Assembly (NCBI GenBank): GCA_900557365.1
Contig: UPXR01000008.1
Location: 1 to 40,756 of the forward strand
Direction: 5' to 3'
From: an uncultured Dialister sp.
GTDB taxonomy: Bacteria; Bacillota_C; Negativicutes; Veillonellales; Dialisteraceae
DNA: 40,756 bases
A program made the position numbers and the translations under genes. This document shows, one piece after another, positions 25,041 through 34,345 of this stretch. The notes under the pieces were generated by a model. That model searched no databases. It saw only the letters and a list, made by a program, of their open reading frames with translations, and was not told where the DNA came from. How positions within the stretch are numbered: the first letter of the stretch is position 1; every line of letters starts with the position of its first letter.

Positions 25041-27248
25041 TTACAGGTGAAGAACTCTGTCCTTGATTTCCTGGGTACGGCCCTGGTTCCAGAACTGGGT
25101 GCCGATATAGCCGCAGGTTCTTCTGGCTACGCTCATCTTGTGCTGGTCTCTGTTTCCGCAGTGCGGGCATTCCCAGACGAGCTTGCCGTTTTCGTCTTCT
25201 ACGATCTGGATTTCTCCGTCATAGCCGCAGACCATGCAGTAGTCGCTCTTGGTATTGAGTTCTGCGTACATAATATTTTCATAGATGTACTTCATGACTG
25301 TGAGAACGGCAGGAATATTGGTCTGCATATTCGGGACTTCGATGTAGGAAATCGCACCGCCCGGGGAGAGACGCTGGAAATCGGATTCAAATTTCAGTTT
25401 ATGGAATGCATCGATCGGTTCTGCCACATGGACATGATAGGAATTGGTGATGTAGTTCTTATCGGTGACACCTTTGATGATGCCGAAACGCTTCTGGAGG
25501 CATTTGGCGAACTTGTAGGTGGTGGATTCCATCGGGGTGCCGTATACGGAGTAGGAAATGTTTTCCGCTTTTCTCCATTCGGCGCATTTGTCATTCAGGC
25601 GCTGCATGACAGCCATGCTGAATTTCCGGCCTTCTTCCGTGGTATGGGAAACGCCGAGCATGCGGACGCACATTTCATACAGACCGGCATAGCCGAGAGA
25701 AATGGTGGAGTAGTTGTTGAAGAGGAGCTTATCAATGGTTTCGCCCTTTTTCAGACGGGCCAGTGCGCCGTACTGCCAGAGGATCGGTGCTACATCGGAA
25801 ACCGTGCCGAGCAGTCTTTCATGGCGGCAGCGGAGTGCCCGATGGCAGAGCTCCAGTCTTTCATCGAGAATCTTCCAGAATTTATCCATATCGCCGTAGG
25901 AGGAGCATGCTGCATCCACCAGGTTGATGGTGACTACGCCCTGATTGAAACGGCCGTAATACTTGTGCGCACCGTTTTCGCCCAGACCCTCCGTATCGGG
26001 GGTAAGGAAGGAACGGCAGCCCATGCAGGGATATACATCGCCGTTCTTCAGCTGCTTCATGATCTTGGCGGAAATATAGTCGGGCACCATTCTCTTTGCG
26101 GTGCATTCCGCAGCGAGCTTGGTGAGGTAGTAATACTTGGAGTCATCATGGATATTGTCTTCATCCAGAACATAAATCAGCTTCGGGAAAGCCGGGGTGA
26201 TCCATACGCCCTGCTCATTCTTGACGCCCTGCATGCGCTGGCGGAGGACTTCCTCAATGATCATGGCCAGATCTTTCCGGGTCTGTCCGTCCGGCACTTC
26301 ATCCAGGTACATGAACATGGTAACAAACGGAGCCTGGCCGTTGCAGGTCATGAGGGTGATCAGCTGGTACTGAATGGTCTGGATACCGGATTTGATTTCT
26401 TCCTTCAGACGGCGTTCGGCGATCTTGCCGATGATTTCCTTATCCATGGATTCGCCGGTTTCCTTCCGTTCGGCGATGACTTCACGGATGATCTTCTGAC
26501 GGGAAATATCAACGAAGGGAGCCAGATGCGCCAGGGTGAAGGACTGGCCGCCGTACTGGTTGGAGGCAACCTGCGCTACGATCTGGGTGGTGACATTGCA
26601 GGCGGTAAAGAAGGAATGGGGCTTCTCAATGAGGGTCTGGCTGATGACCGTACCGTTCTGAAGCATATCCTCCAGATTGATCAGATCGCAGTTGTGTTCT
26701 CTCTGAGCAAAGTAATCCGCATCGTGGAAATGAATGATTCCTTCCTCATGGGCTTTGACAATATCTTCCGGAAGGAGAAGTCTTTTTGTCAGATCCTTGG
26801 AAACTTCCCCGGCCATGTAATCGCGCTGGGTGGAATTGATGACAGGATTCTTATTGGAGTTTTCCTGCTTGACTTCCTCATTGGAAAGGTTGATCAGGGA
26901 GAGGATTCCGTCATCGGTGGTATTGCTCTTGCGGGAGATTTCTCTCTTGTAGCGGTAGCGGACATATTTCTGTGCGACCTCGTAGCCGCGCATCTTCATG
27001 ATGCCTCTTTCCACCATATCCTGGATGTCCTCCACGTTGCAGGCATGGGAATATCCGGAGATTTCCTTGGCAATCGTATCGGCGACGGCCTGAATCTGGT
27101 AGCTGCTCAGCTGATGGATCAGTTCCACTTCCTTGTTGGCCTTTTCGATGGCATGGATGATTTTGGTGATATCAAAAGCCACTTCTGTGCCGTTTCTTTT
27201 GATTACATTTGTCCTGACCTGAATCGTATTCTTTTCTGCCTGTTCCAT
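25041..27248 (-). CDS. nrdD: Anaerobic ribonucleoside-triphosphate reductase NrdD
   Basis: A class III enzyme making deoxynucleotides from NTPs without oxygen, 735 residues. The N-terminal ATP-cone (about 8-100; VIKRNGTEVAFDITKI onward) controls activity. The large catalytic barrel follows. Near the C-terminus come the zinc cysteines CMVCG and CPHCG, then the glycyl radical loop RTCGYIG with Gly713. The start is the ATG at 27248: GGAGG lies 8 bases upstream, and a GTG at 27257 falls inside that site. The upstream region holds NrdR-like boxes, so NrdR should control it. No aerobic reductase is seen in the window, fitting a strict anaerobe. Confidence 0.96.
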   Translation of the reverse strand: MEQAEKNTIQVRTNVIKRNGTEVAFDITKIIHAIEKANKEVELIHQLSSYQIQAVADTIAKEISGYSHACNVEDIQDMVERGIMKMRGYEVAQKYVRYRYKREISRKSNTTDDGILSLINLSNEEVKQENSNKNPVINSTQRDYMAGEVSKDLTKRLLLPEDIVKAHEEGIIHFHDADYFAQREHNCDLINLEDMLQNGTVISQTLIEKPHSFFTACNVTTQIVAQVASNQYGGQSFTLAHLAPFVDISRQKIIREVIAERKETGESMDKEIIGKIAERRLKEEIKSGIQTIQYQLITLMTCNGQAPFVTMFMYLDEVPDGQTRKDLAMIIEEVLRQRMQGVKNEQGVWITPAFPKLIYVLDEDNIHDDSKYYYLTKLAAECTAKRMVPDYISAKIMKQLKNGDVYPCMGCRSFLTPDTEGLGENGAHKYYGRFNQGVVTINLVDAACSSYGDMDKFWKILDERLELCHRALRCRHERLLGTVSDVAPILWQYGALARLKKGETIDKLLFNNYSTISLGYAGLYEMCVRMLGVSHTTEEGRKFSMAVMQRLNDKCAEWRKAENISYSVYGTPMESTTYKFAKCLQKRFGIIKGVTDKNYITNSYHVHVAEPIDAFHKLKFESDFQRLSPGGAISYIEVPNMQTNIPAVLTVMKYIYENIMYAELNTKSDYCMVCGYDGEIQIVEDENGKLVWECPHCGNRDQHKMSVARRTCGYIGTQFWNQGRTQEIKDRVLHL

Positions 27249-27318
27249 CTCGAGCACCTCCGGGAAAGTGTGTAAACCCGGGTATTGTCCGGGAATTATA
27301 TTGATTTTTAAGAATATA

Positions 27319-27367
27319 ATACTAAATATAGTTTGTTTAATTTTTGCACAAACACAATATGTTGTGA
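27319..27367 (-). promoter_or_regulatory. NrdR-type operator boxes upstream of nrdD
   Basis: A box ACACAATATGTTGTGA at 27352-27367 matches the NrdR consensus, an AT-centred palindrome with ACAC/GTGT-like ends. About three helical turns away lies a weaker palindrome, ACTAAATATAGT (27321-27332). Paired boxes at this spacing are the usual NrdR layout over promoters of reductase genes. The nrdD promoter lies within or beside them; its hexamers are not clear enough to place. Confidence 0.65.
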
Positions 27368-27523
27368 CCGTGAATTATGATACAACAGATCGGGGATTTT
27401 GGCAAGCAGGAAGATAAGGGGCCGGAAAAGGGATAAAAGGGACGGAACAGGCGATAAAATAAAGAGAAAACGGCTTTGAATCTGCTTTTTGGAGAAAAAA
27501 GATTTCCGGAAAATTTTGAAAGG

Positions 27524-27565
27524 AAAGTTCTATAGGACGATATAAAAAGTTCTATGGGACGATAT
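27524..27565 (+). repeat. Two 20-bp direct repeats upstream of the DUF1294 gene
   Basis: AAAGTTCTATAGGACGATAT (27524-27543) recurs at 27546-27565 with a single change (A to G), a 22-base period. The core GTTCTATAGGAC is itself nearly palindromic. The spacing of about two helical turns suggests cooperative binding of a regulator. Target gene and regulator are unknown. The rest of the spacer between nrdD and this gene is AT-rich and gene-free. Confidence 0.7.
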
Positions 27566-27614
27566 CTCTGAAACAGGCTTGACAGAGAACGGCTTCTTCC
27601 TGCCGGGGAAGAAT

Positions 27615-27623
27615 TGGTATAAT
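27615..27623 (+). promoter_or_regulatory. Extended -10 promoter of the DUF1294 gene
   Basis: TGGTATAAT (27615-27623) is a perfect extended -10. The perfect -35-like TTGACA at 27579-27584 is too far away (33 bases) to pair with it. Confidence 0.6.
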
Positions 27624-27651
27624 TACAGAAGCAATGAAAAATGAGGTGCGT

Positions 27652-27918
27652 ATGGACGGTATGGACTGGGGCCTGCTGTATGCGGCGGGGATCAACGGAA
27701 TTGCTTTTTGTGCATATGGGCTGGATAAGCGGCGGGCTGTCCGGGGAGAGTGGCGGATTTCGGAGCGGACGCTCCTGCTTCTGGCTTTCCTCGGCGGAGC
27801 GGCAGGAGCTTTCCTGGGCATGAAGGTGTTTCACCATAAGACGCGGCACCGGAAATTTTCTCTGGGTGTGCCCCTTCTTCTCCTGATGCAGGCCGCAGGA
27901 TGCTGGCTTTTTTTCTGA
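27652..27918 (+). CDS. DUF1294 family small membrane protein
   Basis: A membrane protein of 88 residues with an N-terminal and two further hydrophobic segments and the DUF1294 pattern: YGLDKRRAVRGEWRISERTLLLLAFLGGAAGAFLGMKVFHHKTRHRKF. The family is common and its function is unknown. The ATG at 27652 is favoured because GAGGTG stands five bases upstream; an in-frame ATG at 27634 has no site. The gene is a single unit next to unusual direct repeats. Confidence 0.85.
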   Translation: MDGMDWGLLYAAGINGIAFCAYGLDKRRAVRGEWRISERTLLLLAFLGGAAGAFLGMKVFHHKTRHRKFSLGVPLLLLMQAAGCWLFF

Positions 27919-28001
27919 AAGGCCTCTGCTCCGTAAAATGACCGCTTTGCGGCGGATAAGGTGATTTTTTCTGCAAATCGCAAATATGATGGGAAAATCT
28001 A

Positions 28002-28010
28002 TGGTATAAT
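28002..28010 (+). promoter_or_regulatory. Extended -10 promoter of the DraG-like gene
   Basis: TGGTATAAT at 28002-28010 is a perfect extended -10. A leader of about 155 bases follows before the ATG at 28172; in-frame upstream codons from 28055 lack a ribosome site. Confidence 0.6.
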
Positions 28011-28171
28011 AAATATAACTGAAAGGGAGCAGCAGAGCTTCCGATGAACGGTATGTGATGATAAAGTTTCTGTCCGGAGGGCGTGCAGGAACTTTTATTT
28101 TCCCGAAAAACCGGCAAGGGGGTGTTCCTTCTTGCTTTTTTATGTGGTCCCGGAGAGAGAAGGAGGATAAT

Positions 28172-29239
28172 ATGGCAGTAGAGGAACGATTTCGCGGAGC
28201 TCTTTTGGGAGGTGCCTGCGGAGATGCACTGGGGTATTCTCTGAAGGCGCTCTCTGTGGCGAGAATCAAACATCGATTCGGACCGTTCGGGCTCCGTACA
28301 CTCGTTTGTGATTTAAAGAACGGAAAGCTGGCCAGTGTTTCGGAAAATACACAGCTGGCGCTGGCCACCATGGACGGAATTCTGTGGGCCGATGCCAAAA
28401 AGATCAAACCGGAAGAAGGCATTTACCGGGGCTACATGCGGTGGTACTACAGCCAGACCGGGGAGGAACCCCGCAGAGGACAGCGGACATGGATGCGCCG
28501 GCAGTCCCATGAGAGGGAATTCTGCCTGCTTCGGGAAAAATTCATGCATGACCGGAGAGATCCGGAGGACGGCCTGCTGTCTGCTTTTTCCCGGGAGGGA
28601 AGAGGCTCGGCAAAAAATAAGGTGAATGAAAGTGCAGGCAGTGCCGTTCTTTCCCGCGGGGTTCCGATCGGACTGATTTTTGCCGGTGACCCGAAGGCTG
28701 CTTTCGATTTGGCAGTCGCTGCCGGTCAGTTTTCCCATTCCCTGCCGGAGGGATACTATGCGGCGGGCGGATTTGCCGCATTGATTTCCTGTCTCGCTGA
28801 CGGATATACGCTGCCGAAGGCCATTGGACGGATGGAGGAGCTGCTGCAGAAGTACCACAAAACCGATAAGATTCTTTCTCTGACGGAAGCGGCGGTGGGA
28901 CAGGCCAATAACCGTCCCGCAGGAAAGACAGGAACGTGGGACCATCTGGACAGCATTGATTCCCTGGGCAGGGGACATGCCGCAGCAGAGGCGCTGGCGA
29001 TTGCGCTGTACTGTGCGCTTTCCGTGGATGATCCGCTGGATGCCGTCATCGTATCGGCAAACCACAGCGGACGAAGCAATGCGACCGCCTTTGTGACGGG
29101 AGCCATCGAAGGCGCCCGGTTCGGAGAAAAGGTTTTCCCGACCTACTGGACAGACAATCTGGAGGGAGAAAAGGCGCTGCGCTTCATGAGCGATCATCTG
29201 TGGCACGTTTTCGAAAAATATCATCCCGCTTTCCGGTGA
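28172..29239 (+). CDS. ADP-ribosylglycohydrolase (DraG/ARH) fold protein with degenerate metal motifs
   Basis: A soluble protein of 355 residues. It opens with GALLGGACGDALG (9-21), the usual start of the DraG family, and ends with the helix pattern around ALYCALSVDDPLDAVIVSANHSG. DraG enzymes bind two Mg2+ with a [ST]DDT motif and a GDTDT motif. Here these read S57-E-N-T60 and G300-R-S-N-A-T305, so four of the metal aspartates are replaced. The protein is therefore predicted to bind ADP-ribose without normal hydrolysis, or to have another function. AGGAGG precedes the ATG at 28172. A longer frame from 28055 would add a poorly conserved stretch that I reject. Family call is firm, activity is doubtful. 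Confidence 0.82.
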   Translation: MAVEERFRGALLGGACGDALGYSLKALSVARIKHRFGPFGLRTLVCDLKNGKLASVSENTQLALATMDGILWADAKKIKPEEGIYRGYMRWYYSQTGEEPRRGQRTWMRRQSHEREFCLLREKFMHDRRDPEDGLLSAFSREGRGSAKNKVNESAGSAVLSRGVPIGLIFAGDPKAAFDLAVAAGQFSHSLPEGYYAAGGFAALISCLADGYTLPKAIGRMEELLQKYHKTDKILSLTEAAVGQANNRPAGKTGTWDHLDSIDSLGRGHAAAEALAIALYCALSVDDPLDAVIVSANHSGRSNATAFVTGAIEGARFGEKVFPTYWTDNLEGEKALRFMSDHLWHVFEKYHPAFR

Positions 29240-29247
29240 GAACAGGG

Positions 29248-29275
29248 GGCACATCCGCGGGGATGTGCCTTTTTT
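29248..29275 (+). terminator. Terminator after the DraG-like gene
   Basis: GGCACATCC (29248-29256) pairs with GGATGTGCC (29261-29269), followed by seven T residues. Confidence 0.92.
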
Positions 29276-29363
29276 GCGGCCCGGAAAGGCCGGACGGGAC
29301 AGAAAGGCAGCGTCCCCGGAAAGGAAGACCGGCAAACCGGAAGCGGTAGGAACCGGTCTGAAA

Positions 29364-29372
29364 TGATATAAT
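29364..29372 (+). promoter_or_regulatory. Extended -10 promoter of recQ
   Basis: TGATATAAT at 29364-29372 is a perfect extended -10, about 80 bases before the recQ ATG. The thyA, folA and flavodoxin-like genes downstream may share this transcript. Confidence 0.62.
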
Positions 29373-29449
29373 AAAAAAGATAGTTTCAAAAAAACGGACG
29401 GCAAAGCTGTCCGGAAAAAGATTTCAGAAAAGAGAAAGGAGGGGATTCC

Positions 29450-32026
29450 ATGGGGCCGCGGGATATATTGAAACAGTATTTCGGCTATTCCGCATTCCGG
29501 CCGGTGCAGGAAAAGGTGATTCTGTCCATTCTGCACGGAAAGGATGTGGTGGCCATCATGCCCACGGGAGCGGGCAAATCGATCTGCTTCCAGATTCCTG
29601 CGCTTTTGCTGCCCCACGGAACGGTGATCATTTCCCCTCTGATTTCTCTGATGAAGGATCAGGTGGAAGCCCTGCGGGAGCAGGGACTGCCTGCGTCCTA
29701 TGTGAACAGCACGATTCCCTTTGCGGAATCCATTGAGCGTCTCCGCGACCTGTACCGGGGACGGATCAAGCTGCTTTATATGGCACCGGAAAAGCTGGAG
29801 CCTTCCTATTTTACGGAATGTCTGGCCAAGGTGCCCATTTCCATGGTGGTTATTGATGAAGCCCACTGCGTTTCTCAGTGGGGGCATGATTTCCGTCCGT
29901 CCTACCGGAAAATCAAAAGCTTCGTGGACAGTCTGCCTCACCGGCCGCTGGTGACAGCCTTCACGGCTACGGCGACTCCGCTGGTGGAATCGGATATGAG
30001 GAAAAGTCTGGGACTGGAAAAAGCAGAGGTCTTCCGCACCGGTCTGGACCGGCCGAATCTGTCTTTCCGGGTTCTGCACAGCAGGGACAGGAAGCAGTTC
30101 ATCCTGCGCTATGTGAAATCCCACCGGAAGGACAGCGGCATCATTTACTGCGCCACCCGGAAGAATGTGGATGAGCTCTGCGATTACCTCTGTGCGAGAG
30201 GCATTGACGCCGGGCGGTATCATGCAGGCATGGACGATGAAGACCGGCGGAAGTCGCAGGAGGATTTTTCCTTCGACAATATCCGGGTCATGGTGGCGAC
30301 CAATGCATTCGGCATGGGCATCGACAAATCGAATGTACGATATGTCATTCATTACAATATGCCGAAAAATCCCGAGTCGTACTATCAGGAAGCAGGCCGG
30401 GCCGGACGGGACGGTGCGGCGGCGGAATGCATTCTCCTCTACGGCGGGAACGATGTGCGTCTCCAGCGTTTTCTGATCGATCAGGGAAACCAGGAGGATG
30501 AGCAGAAAAAGATGGATTATCACCGCCTGTCGGTCATGGTGGATTACTGTCAGACCGCATCGTGTCTCCGCAATTTCCTTCTGGCCTATTTCGGGGAAGA
30601 GGTGAAGGAGCCCTGCGGGCACTGCAGCAACTGTGAAAATCAGGGCGCCCGGGTGGATGTGACCGATACGGCATCCATTATTTTCCGAACCGTGCGCAGC
30701 CTGAAGGAAAGCTTCGGAGCAAGCATGGTGGCCGCCGTGGCACAGGGGGCAAAGCGGAAGGAGCTCCTGGAGCGGGGGCTGCAGGAAATCCCCACCTACG
30801 GAAAGCTTTCTTTTGCCAAACTGCCGCAGGTGAAAAGCTTCATCCATTCCCTGCTGGCTGACGGCTATCTGTCCCGGGAGGGCGATCCCTACCCGGTGCT
30901 GACGCTCAATGACCGGAGCCGGTCTGTCCTGGACGGGAAAGGTCGTGTGATGGGGCTTCCCATCGGAGCGGAGGAGGCTTCTCTGGAAGCAGCGGTGGAA
31001 ACGGGAACTTCCCGGAATGCAATCCGCCGCACAGACCTGTTTGAGAAGCTGCGCCGCCTTCGGGGAGAGCTGGCGCAGGAGGAGCATGTGCCGCCCTTTG
31101 TGGTCTTTTCCGATGCCACTCTGGAGGATATGGCGGAAAAGCGGCCGGTCAATGAGGATGAAATGGAGCAGGTCCACGGGGTGGGCGCGTTCAAGCTGAA
31201 AAAATACGGCGCCCGTTTTCTGGCTGTTATCCGGGCGGAAACGGCCGGACCTGTGGTGGAAAAGGATACAGCCCGTCCGGGACTTTCCGGTGTGGATGAG
31301 GAAATCTACGAAGCCATGGATCTGTACCGGAAGTATCTGGCGGAAAAGAACGGGACCACGGCGCCGTCGGTCTTTACCAATCAGGTGCTGGGGGAAATGC
31401 TGAAGGAAAAGCCCCGGGAAGTGATGACGCTGATGAACCTGCCCGGCGTATCCTCTGCGGCGGCGCTCCGTTACGGCGGGGGATTCCTGCGGCTGCTCGA
31501 ACGGGGCAGCAGGAAGAATTTCTTTGACGGCCAGGTGTGGAGCCGTCTGCGGAAATACAGGAGGGATCTGGCGAAATCACTGAAGATCGGGGAAGAGGAA
31601 GTCTTCACCGATACACAGCTCCGGCTTCTGGTCCTGCTCCGTCCGAAAAATGCGGCGGAAACGGCGAAATTTCTCTGCCTGCCGAAGGCATACTGTGAAT
31701 CCCGGGGCAGTTCCTTCCTGTACCTGATGCGGGCGGGCGGAACCTCCGGTCTGAAAAAGAAGAATCATACCGGGGAGACCGCCGGGGCTGATGAAAATGA
31801 TGAAGAAAGTAAGAAACGGGGCCGGACATCAAAAAGCGGCCGGTATTCTCTCTTCCTGAGCCTGGCCCGGCTGCGGGATCAGATTTCCGAGCAGGAAAAG
31901 CAATCGCCGGAGCGCATTGCCGCAGAGGATACGCTGCAGCGCCTTTCCGGCGGCGATGAAGAAGCGCTGGAGCGCATTCCCGACGGATATCGGGAACAGT
32001 TCCGCCGGCTTCTTGAAAGAAGATGA
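29450..32026 (+). CDS. recQ: RecQ-type ATP-dependent DNA helicase with three HRDC-like domains
   Basis: A 3'-5' helicase for recombination and replication repair, 858 residues, far longer than the usual ~600. It holds the [10 protein letters not shown]-motif, Walker [13 protein letters not shown] box [20 protein letters not shown] and TAFTATAT. The second RecA domain is complete ([25 protein letters not shown]), and zinc cysteines (C-x6-C, then CGHCSNC) are present. The winged helix follows at about 420-500. Three successive HRDC-like segments lie at about 527-593, 617-684 and 696-760, then a charged low-complexity tail. Multi-HRDC RecQ is known from Deinococcus and Neisseria and affects substrate choice. 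AAGGAGG precedes the ATG. Confidence 0.95.
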   Translation: MGPRDILKQYFGYSAFRPVQEKVILSILHGKDVVAIMPTGAGKSICFQIPALLLPHGTVIISPLISLMKDQVEALREQGLPASYVNSTIPFAESIERLRDLYRGRIKLLYMAPEKLEPSYFTECLAKVPISMVVIDEAHCVSQWGHDFRPSYRKIKSFVDSLPHRPLVTAFTATATPLVESDMRKSLGLEKAEVFRTGLDRPNLSFRVLHSRDRKQFILRYVKSHRKDSGIIYCATRKNVDELCDYLCARGIDAGRYHAGMDDEDRRKSQEDFSFDNIRVMVATNAFGMGIDKSNVRYVIHYNMPKNPESYYQEAGRAGRDGAAAECILLYGGNDVRLQRFLIDQGNQEDEQKKMDYHRLSVMVDYCQTASCLRNFLLAYFGEEVKEPCGHCSNCENQGARVDVTDTASIIFRTVRSLKESFGASMVAAVAQGAKRKELLERGLQEIPTYGKLSFAKLPQVKSFIHSLLADGYLSREGDPYPVLTLNDRSRSVLDGKGRVMGLPIGAEEASLEAAVETGTSRNAIRRTDLFEKLRRLRGELAQEEHVPPFVVFSDATLEDMAEKRPVNEDEMEQVHGVGAFKLKKYGARFLAVIRAETAGPVVEKDTARPGLSGVDEEIYEAMDLYRKYLAEKNGTTAPSVFTNQVLGEMLKEKPREVMTLMNLPGVSSAAALRYGGGFLRLLERGSRKNFFDGQVWSRLRKYRRDLAKSLKIGEEEVFTDTQLRLLVLLRPKNAAETAKFLCLPKAYCESRGSSFLYLMRAGGTSGLKKKNHTGETAGADENDEESKKRGRTSKSGRYSLFLSLARLRDQISEQEKQSPERIAAEDTLQRLSGGDEEALERIPDGYREQFRRLLERR

Positions 32027-32088
32027 ACATTTTCCGGGAAACCGGAGTTGCAAAGCGGAAAACCGCTGATGAGAAAAGGAGTGTTTCC

Positions 32089-32883
32089 ATGAGTCTTGCC
32101 GATGTACAATACCTGGGAATCATAAAGAATATTCTGGAGCAGGGAGCGCTGGGGCAGAACCGGACAGGGATGCCTGCATACAAGCTGCCCCATCAGATTA
32201 TGCAGTTTGATTTGGAAAAGGAATTTCCCATCCTGACCACAAAATTTGTGGCTTTCAAAACGAGTGTGAAGGAAATCCTCTGGATCTGGCAGAAGCAGTC
32301 CAATGATGTGCGCCTGCTGCAGCAGTGGAACTGTCATATATGGGATGAATGGATGCGGGAGGACGGCACCATCGGAAAGGCCTACGGCTACCAGCTGGGC
32401 AGGTACCATCAGGTGGATACGCTTCTGGAAACGCTGAAAAAAGACCCGCAGAGCCGCCGCATGGTGGTGGACCTGTGGAATGTGCAGGACCTTCCCGATA
32501 TGGCGCTTTACCCCTGCGCCTTCCTGACCATGTGGGATGTATCCGGCGACGGCCGGCTGAACTGCATGCTGGTCCAGCGAAGCGGCGATATGGGACTGGG
32601 CGTGCCCTTCAATATGGCGCAGTATGCCGCACTGGTGTGCATGATTGCCCAGGTGTCCGGCCTTCGTCCGGGGCTTTTCACCCATGTAATCAACAATGCC
32701 CATATTTATGCGAACCATGAAGCACAGCTGCGGAGGCAGCTGGAACGCCTGCCTGAGGCCTATGAAGCGCCGAAGCTCGTTCTGAATCCGGACATTAAGA
32801 ACTTTTATGATTTCAGGCCGGAGGACATTGTCCTGGAAAATTACCGGCATCACGGAAAACTGGCTATGGAGGTGTCCGTATGA
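32089..32883 (+). CDS. thyA: Thymidylate synthase
   Basis: The enzyme makes dTMP from dUMP with methylenetetrahydrofolate, 264 residues. The nucleophile is Cys143 in [10 protein letters not shown]; the usual histidine after it is Ala here, as I recall for some clostridial forms. The dUMP-binding [13 protein letters not shown] and the folate segments are conserved. The ATG at 32089 is chosen for AAAAGGAG seven bases upstream; the longer frame from 32023 would begin inside the recQ end. It overlaps the folA start by four bases, a classic pairing because the reaction oxidises the folate that DHFR regenerates. Confidence 0.96.
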   Translation: MSLADVQYLGIIKNILEQGALGQNRTGMPAYKLPHQIMQFDLEKEFPILTTKFVAFKTSVKEILWIWQKQSNDVRLLQQWNCHIWDEWMREDGTIGKAYGYQLGRYHQVDTLLETLKKDPQSRRMVVDLWNVQDLPDMALYPCAFLTMWDVSGDGRLNCMLVQRSGDMGLGVPFNMAQYAALVCMIAQVSGLRPGLFTHVINNAHIYANHEAQLRRQLERLPEAYEAPKLVLNPDIKNFYDFRPEDIVLENYRHHGKLAMEVSV

Positions 32884-33353
32884 GCCTGTCCGTCATCGTA
32901 GCCCGTGCAAAAAACGGGGTCATCGGCAAAGACAATACCCTGATCTGGCATCTTTCCGACGACCTGAAACGGTTTAAGGCACTGACCATGGGCCATCCCA
33001 TCATCATGGGGAGAAAAACCTTTGAAAGTCTGCCCAAAGTTCTCCCGGGGCGCACCCATTATGTGCTGACCGGAAACCGGGCATACGCGGCACCGGAAGG
33101 AGTCCTTCTTTTCCACAGTCCGGAGGAGCTTCTGGCAGCTTTGCCGGAGGGAGAAAATTTCCTCATCGGCGGAGAGCATATGTACCGGGCGCTTCTGCCG
33201 CAGGCGGATACGCTGTATATCACGGAAATTGAAGAAGACTTCGAAGGGGATGCGTATTTCCCCGAATTTTCCGAAGAGGAGTGGGAGCTGGTATCCTCCG
33301 AAAAAGGGGAAGGGCTGCCCGCACACCGTTTCAATGTGTATAAAAGAAAATAA
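32880..33353 (+). CDS. folA: Dihydrofolate reductase
   Basis: The NADPH enzyme reduces dihydrofolate made by ThyA, 157 residues. Signature parts are [23 protein letters not shown] with the catalytic Asp, MGRKTFESL for [15 protein letters not shown] and FLIGGEHMY. The ATG overlaps the thyA stop (ATGA), so the genes are translationally coupled. A ribosome-like GGAGGTG lies within thyA just before it. Confidence 0.96.
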   Translation: MSLSVIVARAKNGVIGKDNTLIWHLSDDLKRFKALTMGHPIIMGRKTFESLPKVLPGRTHYVLTGNRAYAAPEGVLLFHSPEELLAALPEGENFLIGGEHMYRALLPQADTLYITEIEEDFEGDAYFPEFSEEEWELVSSEKGEGLPAHRFNVYKRK

Positions 33354-33386
33354 GAACAGGGAATTTCAGAGAAAAGAGGGATACTC

Positions 33387-33803
33387 ATGCGCTGCGCAGT
33401 CAGATACTATTCCAGAGGCGGAAATACGGAAAGAGTGGCCCGGGCCATTGCGGGGGAACTGGAAACCGATGCTTATACTACGGATACGCCGCTGAAGGAG
33501 TATGCCGATGTCCTGCTGGTGGGAAGCGGGATGTACGCCGGACACATCGATCCCCATGTGAAGCAGTTCCTGGAGGAGCTGGACCCGAAGAAGACCGGAA
33601 AGGTGGCCTTTTTTGCCACGTCCATGACATCGGGAAAGAAGCTGGACCTGGAAGTCCGGGAAATCCTGGACCGGAAGGGGATTCCCATGGAAGAGGAAAC
33701 CTTCCACTGCCGGGGACGGTTCCTGATTTTCCACATCAGCCGGCCCAACCGGCTGGATCTCCGGGCGGCGAGACAGTTTGCGGACCGGTACAGAGAAGAA
33801 TAA
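33387..33803 (+). CDS. Flavodoxin-like protein
   Basis: A small protein of 138 residues with a flavodoxin-like layout. The N-terminal strand RCAVRYYSRGGNTERVARAIAGEL corresponds to the phosphate-binding loop (usually T/S-x-T-G-N-T; here SRGGNT). VLLVGSGMYAGHIDPHVKQFLEEL and VAFFATSMTSGKK fit the next strands. Related proteins bind FMN and carry electrons or act as protoporphyrinogen oxidase-like enzymes; the role here is unknown. It lies 33 bases after folA, with AAAGAGGG upstream of the ATG, and a terminator follows. Confidence 0.82.
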   Translation: MRCAVRYYSRGGNTERVARAIAGELETDAYTTDTPLKEYADVLLVGSGMYAGHIDPHVKQFLEELDPKKTGKVAFFATSMTSGKKLDLEVREILDRKGIPMEEETFHCRGRFLIFHISRPNRLDLRAARQFADRYREE

Positions 33804-33823
33804 AATACATCGGGATTCCCGAC

Positions 33824-33858
33824 AGCCTGCGCAAGCAACGGCTCCGCAGGCTTTTTTG
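33824..33858 (+). terminator. Terminator after the flavodoxin-like gene
   Basis: AGCCTGCG (33824-33831) pairs with CGCAGGCT (33845-33852), then TTTTT. The following 260 bases to feoA are AT-rich and gene-free. Confidence 0.88.
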
Positions 33859-34052
33859 ATGGGCTGATCTGTCAGAAAAAGGCAAATTATTTATATTCTT
33901 CTATACAGATTAGACGGCGAATGTTTTAATTTTTTTCGGGGAAGATGATTTGGAATGTCAATTAATAAATAGTTTGTTTTGACTCGCCCTAATAATAAAA
34001 GGGATACTTAAAATAATAAAATCGGCAGACCTTCAAAGAATATTTTGGTATA

Positions 34053-34082
34053 TTGACTAATTAAGAAACGGTGTACTATAAT
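34053..34082 (+). promoter_or_regulatory. Promoter of the feo operon
   Basis: TTGACT (34053-34058) and TATAAT (34077-34082) are 18 bases apart, 40 bases before the first feoA. The AT-rich upstream region has two AATAATAAAA copies (near 33991 and 34012) about 21 bases apart. I found no convincing Fur, FNR or DtxR consensus. Confidence 0.72.
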
Positions 34083-34121
34083 CTTCCCGTAATCAGTCAT
34101 CCAGAGAAGGAGGGAGCAGTA

Positions 34122-34331
34122 ATGCTTTTGACAGAAGCCAGAGAAGGAAAAATTCTGCGGATTGCGCGGATCTCCGGAACGGAGGAAGAAAGACGGGAAT
34201 TGGCCCGGAAAGGTCTTGTGGTGGATAATGAGCTGGAAATCATTTCCTGCCGCAGCGGAAGCATGATTGTTTCCGTGCAGGGAAGAAGGATTGCTCTGGA
34301 CCGTTCCATGGCGGAAAAGGTTCATTTTTAA
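34122..34331 (+). CDS. FeoA-like protein (first copy)
   Basis: A protein of 69 residues with an SH3-like pattern: EGKILRIARISGTEEERRELARKGLVVDNELEIIS followed by GSMIVSVQGRRIALDRSMAEKVHF. It is a more divergent FeoA than the next gene. FeoA proteins assist the ferrous iron channel FeoB in the cytoplasm. AGGAGGGAG lies before the ATG at 34122. A longer frame from 34071 would start inside the promoter and is rejected. Both FeoA copies precede feoB, as in many anaerobic Firmicutes. Confidence 0.85.
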   Translation: MLLTEAREGKILRIARISGTEEERRELARKGLVVDNELEIISCRSGSMIVSVQGRRIALDRSMAEKVHF

Positions 34332-34345
34332 CAGGAGGTGTCGGA

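Noticed and set aside
28313..31177. A 954-codon open frame on the minus strand across the DraG-like and recQ genes
   Set aside because: It lies wholly antisense to two clear genes, has no ribosome site and arises from their codon pattern. Its product has no family features. The same holds for long minus frames at 5582-7147, 9694-11469, 20660-22504 and 34651-37044.
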